This document shows, piece by piece, positions 1 through 4,641 of a DNA stretch of 5,418 bases. The first letter of the stretch is position 1, and each line of letters opens with the position of its first letter. The DNA is from Anaerolineaceae bacterium UBA6801. Lineage in GTDB: Bacteria; Chloroflexota; Anaerolineae; Anaerolineales; Anaerolineaceae. Made by a program: the position numbers and the translations under genes. Below the pieces are notes generated by a model. That model did no database searches. It saw only the letters and a list, made by a program, of their open reading frames with translations, and was not told the origin of the DNA. Where the stretch lies: assembly GCA_002452315.1 (NCBI GenBank), contig DKFH01000065.1, forward strand, positions 140-5,557, given 5' to 3'.

Positions 1-878
1 TGCTTGAAACAGCCAGCGGCCTTTCAATTCCTAACGAGTTTTTCCTGGCTTTCTCTCCCGAACGAGTGGACCCCGGCCGGGAGGATTGGACCACGATCAA
101 CACGCCCAAAGTGATCGGCGGGATCACCCCGGATTGCGGAGAGGTGGCCTCTGCCTGGTACAGCCAGGCCCTTGAGACGATTGTGCCCGTCTCAACCTGT
201 GAAGTGGCTGAGATGACCAAGCTGCTTGAGAACACCTTCCGCATGATCAATATCGGCATGGTCAACGAATTGGCCATCATGTGCGATCGGCTGAACATCG
301 ATGTGTGGGAAGTAATCGAGGCGGCGGCCACCAAGCCCTTTGGCTTTATGAAGTTCACGCCCGGGCCGGGTTTGGGCGGCCACTGCATCCCGATTGACCC
401 TCTGTACCTGTCGTGGAAGCTGCGGTCGTTGAATTACACCGCCCGTTTTATCGAGCTGGCTTCCGAGATCAACACCAATATGCCCCGCTACACCGTGGGC
501 AAAATCCAGGATGCCCTCAACCGGCACAAAAAGCCGCTTAACGGCAGCCAGGTGCTGATCTTAGGTGTGGCTTACAAACCGGATATCGACGACCTGCGTG
601 AATCACCCGCTTTAGATGTGATACATCTCTTGCAGGAAAAAGGCGCCCAGGTTACTTATCACGACCCCTACATTCCACATCTGGACCATGAGGGTTTGCT
701 GATGATTTCAGTGATGGATTTGATGGGTGCGGTTGAGGCCGCCGATTGTGTGGCCATCATCACCAACCACAGTGACTATGATTACGAGGCCATCCTTGAG
801 AAGGCCCAATTGATTGTGGATACCCGCAATGCGCTGGGTAAACAGGGTAAAGATCATTCCAAGGTGGTCAAGCTCTAA
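1..878 (+). CDS. wbpA: UDP-N-acetyl-D-glucosamine 6-dehydrogenase, WbpA/TviB type (3' part; 5' end outside window)
   Basis: This cytoplasmic enzyme oxidises C6 of UDP-GlcNAc to the uronate with two NAD+, giving UDP-GlcNAcA for surface glycans. The frame is open from base 3, giving 291 visible residues. The family is about 420-440 aa, so the N-terminal Rossmann domain is outside the window. Seen: the SPERVDPGR motif near the window start; the middle-domain helix EMTKLLENTFRMIN with the catalytic-type Lys (codon 219-221) and Asn (231-233); the active-site loop PGPGLGGHCIPIDP with the nucleophilic Cys (384-386); and the C-terminal UDP-binding domain starting at LILGVAYKPDIDDLRESP. The KPFGFMKF stretch before the Cys loop favours WbpA-like UDP-GlcNAc dehydrogenases over UDP-glucose dehydrogenase (Ugd). 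A GTG at 66-68 is the Val of PERVDPG, not a start. The stop overlaps the next start in TAATG, so the two genes are co-translated. The family is certain; the exact substrate is inferred. Confidence 0.9.
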   Translation, partial: LETASGLSIPNEFFLAFSPERVDPGREDWTTINTPKVIGGITPDCGEVASAWYSQALETIVPVSTCEVAEMTKLLENTFRMINIGMVNELAIMCDRLNIDVWEVIEAAATKPFGFMKFTPGPGLGGHCIPIDPLYLSWKLRSLNYTARFIELASEINTNMPRYTVGKIQDALNRHKKPLNGSQVLILGVAYKPDIDDLRESPALDVIHLLQEKGAQVTYHDPYIPHLDHEGLLMISVMDLMGAVEAADCVAIITNHSDYDYEAILEKAQLIVDTRNALGKQGKDHSKVVKL

Positions 879-1858
879 TGGCCAATTACCTGCTGACAGG
901 CACGGCCGGTTTTATCGCCTTCCGCGTGGCGGAATTGCTGCTTGAATCCGGTCATCACGTCTACGGTGTGGACAATCTGTGCGATGCGTATGACATCCGC
1001 CTGAAGGACTATCGCCTTAAGCGGCTGAGCGCACAGCCGCATTTCCACTTTCTCAAAGCAGATATTTCAGCGCGTGAGACGATTGCTGCCCTGCAAGCCT
1101 GGCTGCCGGCAGAGGTGGACGGCGTGATCAACCTGGCTGCCCGCGCAGGCGTGCGCACCAGCCTGACGGACCCCTGGGTGTATGTGGATACCAACATGAC
1201 CGGCACCCTCAACCTGTTGGAGCTGTGCCGTCAGTATCCGATCCGCAAATTTATCCTTGCTTCGACCTCCAGCCTGTATGCGGAGGAATCAGAGCCGCCG
1301 TTTAGTGAGGCGGATGACACCAATCACCCCCTGCAGCCCTATGCTGCCAGCAAAAAAGGCGCGGAAGCCATGGCGCATGCCTATCATCACCTGTACGATC
1401 TGGACGTGACAGTGCTGCGCTATTTCACAGTCTATGGCCCGGCTGGGCGACCGGACATGGTCATGTTTCGCTTCTGCCAGTGGATTGCGGAGAGCAAGCC
1501 GGTGGTTGTCAACGGTGATGGGGAGCAATCGCGCGGGTTTACCTACCTGGACGACATTGCCCGGGGAACGATCCAAGCGCTCAAGCCCCTCGGTTATGAA
1601 GTGATCAACCTGGGCGGACACGAGGTGATCACCATCAACCACCTGATCCGTATGCTGGAAGCGCGCATTGGTAAAGCGGCTCACATCAGCTATCAGCCCT
1701 TTCATCGCGCTGATGTGCATACCAACCAGGCCGATGTCACCCGCGCCAAAGCGCTGCTCGGCTGGGAACCGCAGGTGGACCTGGAGGAGGGCATCACCCA
1801 TCTGGTGAATTGGTACATGGCGGAGCGGGAATGGGCCAGCCAGGTCGATACCCCATGA
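878..1858 (+). CDS. NAD-dependent nucleotide-sugar 4-epimerase (extended SDR, UDP-uronate epimerase-like)
   Basis: A 326-aa cytoplasmic extended short-chain dehydrogenase, probably inverting C4 of a UDP-sugar through a transient 4-keto intermediate. The N-terminal NAD motif is TGTAGFIA (residues 7-14), a GxxGxxA form in which Ala replaces the usual third Gly. A VDNLCDAYDIRLKDYRL stretch follows, like the DNLNDYYD region of UDP-glucuronate 4-epimerases. The active site is STSSLY (129-134) with YAASK (Tyr155, Lys159). The C-terminal substrate domain has LRYFTVYGPAGRPDM, GDGEQSRGFTYLDD and the closing ALLGWEP. Its length is normal for the family. The ATG shares one base with the dehydrogenase stop, and an AAGGTGG sequence at 861-867 sits 10 nt upstream. 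Coupled to a UDP-GlcNAc 6-dehydrogenase, it most plausibly converts UDP-GlcNAcA to UDP-GalNAcA, as TviC does after TviB. A UDP-glucuronate or other UDP-hexose epimerase or decarboxylase is possible. Family sure; substrate unproven. Confidence 0.9.
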   Translation: MANYLLTGTAGFIAFRVAELLLESGHHVYGVDNLCDAYDIRLKDYRLKRLSAQPHFHFLKADISARETIAALQAWLPAEVDGVINLAARAGVRTSLTDPWVYVDTNMTGTLNLLELCRQYPIRKFILASTSSLYAEESEPPFSEADDTNHPLQPYAASKKGAEAMAHAYHHLYDLDVTVLRYFTVYGPAGRPDMVMFRFCQWIAESKPVVVNGDGEQSRGFTYLDDIARGTIQALKPLGYEVINLGGHEVITINHLIRMLEARIGKAAHISYQPFHRADVHTNQADVTRAKALLGWEPQVDLEEGITHLVNWYMAEREWASQVDTP

Positions 1859-1887
1859 ACGCCCGCAGCGAAAGCGAGACGGCGTGA
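1855..1887 (+). CDS. possible 10-codon coupling minicistron between epimerase and flippase
   Basis: A short reading frame encoding MNARSESETA. Its ATG overlaps the epimerase stop (ATGA, 1855-1858) and its TGA overlaps the GTG start of the flippase (GTGA, 1884-1887). It has no obvious Shine-Dalgarno sequence of its own, so it could only be read by terminating ribosomes that restart. It would deliver them to the flippase start, which also has only a weak RBS (GCGAGAC). The peptide itself need have no function. Alternatively it may be the true N-terminus of the flippase, separated by a one-base indel or a -1 shift, or the overlaps may be chance. Confidence 0.3.
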   Translation: MNARSESETA

Positions 1888-3245
1888 AAGGACTGTTTTC
1901 CGGCCTCCAATCCTGGGGGAAGGACGTCATCCTCAAAAAAGTTGTCAGCAATTCGGCATATTTATTTGCCAGCCAGGCAGTCAGCGCGATCCTGAGCATC
2001 CTGGCCGCCAACCTGTTGGGCGTGGCCAGTTTCGGCGAGTTGGGGGTGGTGATCAGTTTCGTCACCAACATTAACCGTTTGCTATCCTTCCGGATGGGTG
2101 ATTTTGTCATTCGCTACATGGGGAGATTTTTAGCTGAGGATAAGCGCAAGCAATCCGCTGCCATCCTCAAAGTGGCCGGACTGACGGAACTCTTAACCTC
2201 CACGCTGGCATACCTGGTGCTGATTGCCCTTTCGCGCTGGGGCGCACTGACCTTTGCCAAAGACCTTTCGGTCCAGCCTTTGCTCATCATTTATGGCATT
2301 ACCATCCTCGGCAACGTGATCACTGAGACGGCCACCGGCGCGCTGCAGGTGATGGGACATTTTAAATCCCTGGCCATACTGAACTTCATCCAAAGCCTGG
2401 TCACCCTCGGCTTATTTGCGGTGGTGTATTTCAACCAGGGCGGCGTGTTTGCCGTCATGCTGGTGTACCTGGTGGGCAAAATGATTTTGGGCCTTGGGCC
2501 CGTCTTTTTAGCGCTGTACTGGCTGCCCAAAACCCTGGGAGCAGGCTGGTGGCGGACGCCGATGCGGGGCCACTTGCCGGAGCGCAAGGAGATGGTCCGC
2601 TTTGCGGTCAACTCCAACTTCAGCGGCACGGTGACGATTTTGGCCCGAGACAGTGAGGTGCTGTGGGTGAGCTATTTCTTCAACACCACGGTTGCTGGCT
2701 ACTTCAAGGTGGCCCTGGCGGTGATCAATCTGGTGGTGATGCCCATCACGCCCTTTATCAGCACCACCTTCCCCGAGATCACCCGCTATGTGGCCAAGCG
2801 CGAATGGGGCAAGCTGAAACAGCTCCTGGTGCGGGTCACGACCATCTCGAGCGCCTGGACAGGCGCGGTGGCTGCGGGTTTGCTGCTTTTCGGCCGGCAG
2901 CTGCTCTTTTCCCCCTGGACCCTGTTTGGGCGCACAATTTATATCTACAAGGAAGCCTATGCGCCAGCCTATGCCGTCCTGATGGTGCTGCTGATCGGGT
3001 TTGGCGTGGCCAACATCTTCTACTGGGACCGCTCCTTGCTGCTGGCCTACGGCAAGGCCGAGCTGCCCTTGCGGGTGAGCTTTTTTGCCATGCTGGGCAA
3101 GGTCGGGCTGGCGTTCTTGATCGTGCCTGTGCTGGGCTACCTGGCCGAGGCAGCCCTGTTCAGCGCCTATTTCGTGGTTACGGTGGGCGTTTTGGTGAGG
3201 ATGGGTGTGAGAGAGATCAGACGCCAGTCAATTCACACAGCCTGA
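1884..3245 (+). CDS. Wzx-like polysaccharide flippase (MOP superfamily membrane protein)
   Basis: A 453-aa integral inner-membrane protein of the polysaccharide-transporter type, which moves lipid-linked oligosaccharides from the cytoplasmic to the outer face. It is hydrophobic through most of its length, with about 12 probable membrane segments. Clear ones lie near residues 26-47, 50-68, 98-117, 131-148, 166-184, 189-213, 268-290, 321-341, 360-380, 398-416 and 419-438. The N-terminus has the characteristic SAYLFASQAVSAILSILAANLLGVASFGELGVV pattern of the family (one amphipathic helix, then helix 1 and the G-x-x-x-FGELG turn). A basic loop follows helix 2 (IRYMGRFLAEDKRKQ). A central hydrophilic loop (about 215-238) separates the two halves, and the C-terminus is basic (REIRRQS). 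The start is a GTG, the first start after the epimerase stop in this frame, 25 nt downstream of it. It is the last gene of the + strand cluster; no convincing terminator follows. The substrate is not deducible from sequence. An O-antigen, capsule or exopolysaccharide repeat unit is likely from the neighbours. Confidence 0.88.
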   Translation: MKGLFSGLQSWGKDVILKKVVSNSAYLFASQAVSAILSILAANLLGVASFGELGVVISFVTNINRLLSFRMGDFVIRYMGRFLAEDKRKQSAAILKVAGLTELLTSTLAYLVLIALSRWGALTFAKDLSVQPLLIIYGITILGNVITETATGALQVMGHFKSLAILNFIQSLVTLGLFAVVYFNQGGVFAVMLVYLVGKMILGLGPVFLALYWLPKTLGAGWWRTPMRGHLPERKEMVRFAVNSNFSGTVTILARDSEVLWVSYFFNTTVAGYFKVALAVINLVVMPITPFISTTFPEITRYVAKREWGKLKQLLVRVTTISSAWTGAVAAGLLLFGRQLLFSPWTLFGRTIYIYKEAYAPAYAVLMVLLIGFGVANIFYWDRSLLLAYGKAELPLRVSFFAMLGKVGLAFLIVPVLGYLAEAALFSAYFVVTVGVLVRMGVREIRRQSIHTA

Positions 3246-3316
3246 ATTGATGACAGCAAAATTCAAAAAATTCATTAAACAAATGCATGATGGAATTAAT
3301 GGGTAAGCGCAGATAG

Positions 3317-3343
3317 TTGTGTTTGCCTTGGCATATGGATAAT
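3317..3343 (+). promoter_or_regulatory. weak candidate promoter upstream of the 24-codon ORF
   Basis: A GATAAT at 3338-3343 matches the sigma70 -10 consensus at five of six bases. The only -35-like sequence is TTGTGT at 3317-3322 with a short 15-nt spacer. The surroundings (3246-3400) are clearly more AT-rich than the flanking genes. A start near 3350 would give a leader of about 50 nt before the 24-codon ORF. Confidence 0.3.
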
Positions 3344-3371
3344 ACTGGAACGCAGCGAATTTTCGTTTAAA

Positions 3372-3396
3372 TTGGTTTTGGCATAACCAAAGGAGA
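3372..3396 (+). promoter_or_regulatory. hairpin abutting a strong Shine-Dalgarno sequence
   Basis: TTGGTT at 3372-3377 pairs with AACCAA at 3385-3390 (6 bp, 7-nt loop). An overlapping alternative is TTTGG at 3377-3381 with CCAAA at 3387-3391 (5-nt loop). The right arm runs directly into AGGAGA at 3391-3396, the Shine-Dalgarno of the small ORF beginning at 3401. Two mutually exclusive weak hairpins touching an RBS could tune ribosome access; this is inference only. Confidence 0.4.
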
Positions 3397-3400
3397 GATA

Positions 3401-3475
3401 GTGAACATGCCCATTCCCCCTGACCCCATGCAAATGATCGCCCGTATGCTGCAGCCCGCGCAGGCTGGGCTGTAA
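3401..3475 (+). CDS. possible small protein, 24 codons, unknown function
   Basis: A GTG start (or the in-frame ATG at 3407) lies 5 nt (11 nt) after AAAGGAGA, the strongest RBS on the + strand of this window. The product is 24 residues, Met- and Pro-rich, beginning MNMPIPPDPMQM and ending in LQPAQAGL, followed by TAA. There is no signal peptide or membrane segment, and I recognise no family. It stops 3 nt before the stop of the opposite-strand membrane-protein gene, a compact tail-to-tail packing more typical of genes than of random sequence. It could also be a truncated remnant of a longer gene or a chance ORF near a chance purine tract. Confidence 0.35.
   Translation: MNMPIPPDPMQMIARMLQPAQAGL
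3450..3474. terminator. GC-rich hairpin between convergent ORFs, possible weak bidirectional terminator
   Basis: CAGCCC at 3452-3457 pairs with GGGCTG at 3467-3472 (9-nt loop). It is extended by a G-T pair (3451/3473) and a T-A pair (3450/3474), giving a stem of eight. It lies where a + strand transcript meets the end of the - strand membrane-protein gene. No run of T follows on either strand, so intrinsic termination would be weak. It overlaps the end of the 24-codon ORF. Confidence 0.25.
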
Positions 3476-3478
3476 ACC

Positions 3479-3958
3479 TTATTTGCCGTGGCGGAAAATG
3501 GCGTTGGCCAGGGCAGCCAGGCCCAGCCCGATCAAAATAAACGGCCAGACGAGATCCCAGCCGAAGATGCCGTTCAGCCCGATCCCCAGGAAGATAGCTG
3601 CCAGGAAGTAAGTGCCACCGGTTGAACCGCGGTAGGCTGGCACAATGGTGCGGATGAGGGCTTCAAGGAAGAGGATCACACCGGCGCCCAGGGCGATCAC
3701 CGACCAGGTGCGCAAGCCGAGAAATTCGAGCTCTCCCGGGAGATTAAATTGCGGCTCGATGCGATCCAGCCAACCCAAATTCGAGGCCAGGAAGGTCAGT
3801 CCGGCCCATATTAGGATCAGCGCCCAGGCCAGGGAGCTTAACGTGTCTTGACGGCTCTTTTCGGCGTGTTTTTCATCTTCTTTTTCGTATTTTTCTTCAG
3901 TTTTTCCGTCGTAATCCGGGGGCCGATGTTGTTCTGTGGGGTGTTCCTGATCATTCAT
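3479..3958 (-). CDS. DUF5668/LiaF-N-like small membrane protein
   Basis: A 159-aa protein with a highly charged, Glu/Lys-rich cytosolic N-terminus (residues 1-40, EEKYEKEDEKHAEK) and four membrane segments at about 43-64, 85-106, 115-133 and 136-155. The repeated pattern of a helix with Gly-rich core (WALILIWAGLTFLASN, WSVIALGAGVILFLEA, FLAAIFLGIGLNGIFGW, VWPFILIGLGLAALAN) is that of the LiaI/LiaF-like transmembrane region (DUF5668). That domain is found in envelope-stress sensor-associated proteins and in many uncharacterised bacterial membrane proteins. No C-terminal LiaF sensor or toast-rack domain is present, so this is the membrane module alone plus the charged tail. The ATG has AAGGAA 7 nt upstream on the minus strand. 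The 126-nt gap upstream holds a TAGAAT (4020-4025) but no -35, so the promoter is uncertain. A role in the envelope is inferred only; no link to the glycan genes is shown. Confidence 0.8.
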   Translation of the reverse strand: MNDQEHPTEQHRPPDYDGKTEEKYEKEDEKHAEKSRQDTLSSLAWALILIWAGLTFLASNLGWLDRIEPQFNLPGELEFLGLRTWSVIALGAGVILFLEALIRTIVPAYRGSTGGTYFLAAIFLGIGLNGIFGWDLVWPFILIGLGLAALANAIFRHGK

Positions 3959-4084
3959 GACAGATTCCTTAACTTATCTGATGAGGTAATCCACAAGGAA
4001 TGTGTTGTTTGAGCTGTTAATTCTACCGGTTATTCTTTATCACATTAGCGGGGCCAAGCGACGGTTAAGCGCAACACCGGGTTT

Positions 4085-4402
4085 TTATGCCTGCCAGCCG
4101 CCGATATCCTGCCAGCAATAATCGAGATGTTCTGCCATAACCGGCTTGAGCTTGCGTTTGACATGCTCCCGGGCGGCCTGCATCAGCTCCTGCCCGCCAA
4201 TCTGGTGTAGGCGTTGGCCGATCCGGCGCGCGCCAACATGGTGGCAGCGGATGTCAAATTGCCCGCCCGGGGAGAGCGAGAGGTAATCATCCAGCTGGCC
4301 GATCTTGACCAGGTCCGCCAGTAAGCGGTTGACCTCTTTTTTTTGTTCTGCGGGCAGCGCCCGGATGGCCGGATGTCCGAAGATAGAATCCCAAATGCTC
4401 AT
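4085..4402 (-). CDS. hypothetical protein, 105 aa, unrecognised family
   Basis: I do not recognise this protein. It begins MSIWDSIFGHPAIRALP, has no signal peptide or membrane segment, and looks helical and soluble. A basic central part (RRIGQRLHQIG, REHVKRKLKP, residues 59-86) follows a short hydrophilic segment. Cys and His residues are notable for the size: Cys53-His54-His55, His66, His80, His92 and Cys96. They could suggest metal binding but form no known motif. The C-terminal DYCWQDIGGW looks like a conserved signature. It is very probably a real gene: a good Shine-Dalgarno (AAAGGA, 4412-4417 on the minus strand) lies 9 nt before the ATG, and a consensus -10 lies just upstream. It has its own promoter, so it need not be part of a galE operon. 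Confidence 0.75.
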   Translation of the reverse strand: MSIWDSIFGHPAIRALPAEQKKEVNRLLADLVKIGQLDDYLSLSPGGQFDIRCHHVGARRIGQRLHQIGGQELMQAAREHVKRKLKPVMAEHLDYCWQDIGGWQA

Positions 4403-4434
4403 GAGTCCCGTTCCTTTGTCTTGTGACTGGTTAT

Positions 4435-4462
4435 ATTATAGACGATTTAACAGCAAGGTGAA
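4435..4462 (-). promoter_or_regulatory. sigma70-type promoter of the 105-aa gene
   Basis: Read on the minus strand, there is a perfect TATAAT (-10) at 4440-4435. A TTCACC (-35, four of six to TTGACA) lies at 4462-4457, with a 16-nt spacer. Transcription would start near 4428, giving a leader of about 26 nt with the RBS. The -35 box is the first unit of the heptanucleotide array. Confidence 0.6.
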
Positions 4463-4533
4463 TTGTGAGTGGTGAATGGTGACTAGTGAATCAGGTATTT
4501 GGAATTAGTTATTAGGTATTCGTAATTTGGAAT
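4457..4533. repeat. array of 11 degenerate heptanucleotide units
   Basis: Eleven consecutive 7-nt units with no interruption. Base 7 is T in all eleven, base 4 is G in nine and base 6 is A in nine. The first five (4457-4491) share G-T-G at positions 2-4, for example GGTGAAT and AGTGAAT. The last six (4492-4533) have G at position 3, for example TTGGAAT (twice), TAGGTAT and CAGGTAT. The array is AT-rich, lies outside any gene, and is bordered by the promoter of the 105-aa gene. It resembles in form the short tandem heptanucleotide repeats (STRR) of cyanobacteria. Nothing shows that the sequence is the same. Confidence 0.8.
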
Positions 4534-4641
4534 CAATTTTTGACTCAAATCTGTAAACTTTCAGCCTTTAGCTTCGCTATGAGCTACGCAAATCCTGCAG
4601 CAATGTGGAAGGGATCAGCTTTGCGCTTTCTCTCACCCACC
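4534..4641. other. intergenic stretch downstream of galE, weak repeats only
   Basis: Holds no ORF with an RBS. AGCTTCGC (4570-4577) is followed by AGCTACGC (4582-4589), an imperfect direct repeat. TTTAGCT (4567-4573) pairs partly with AGCTA (4582-4586) on the - strand transcript leaving galE. No T-tract follows, so no clear terminator for galE is seen. Confidence 0.4.

Noticed and set aside
66..68. GTG as start of the dehydrogenase
   Set aside because: It encodes the Val within the conserved PERVDPG motif, and the frame is open upstream to the window edge.
192..527. minus-strand ORF across the dehydrogenase active site
   Set aside because: Antisense to a strongly conserved catalytic region with no motifs of its own. 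Shadow.
1289..2110. 273-codon minus-strand ORF opposite the epimerase and flippase
   Set aside because: It spans two well-supported + strand genes with clear motifs, and its translation has low-complexity, unlikely composition. It is a shadow frame.
2663..3250. 195-codon + strand ORF inside the flippase
   Set aside because: A different frame of the same DNA, with a Gly/His/Gln-rich translation and no RBS. The flippase frame has the membrane pattern.
3244..3264. GAATT/AATTC hairpin right after the flippase as terminator
   Set aside because: A 5-bp AT-only stem with an 11-nt loop, followed by A's rather than T's. Not a terminator for the + strand.
4020..4048. promoter for the DUF5668-like gene
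   Set aside because: Only a -10-like TAGAAT with no matching -35 or extended -10 was found, so it is not listed as a feature.
4457..4533. CRISPR array
   Set aside because: Units are 7 nt with no spacers of about 30 nt. It is a simple degenerate tandem repeat, and no cas gene is seen.
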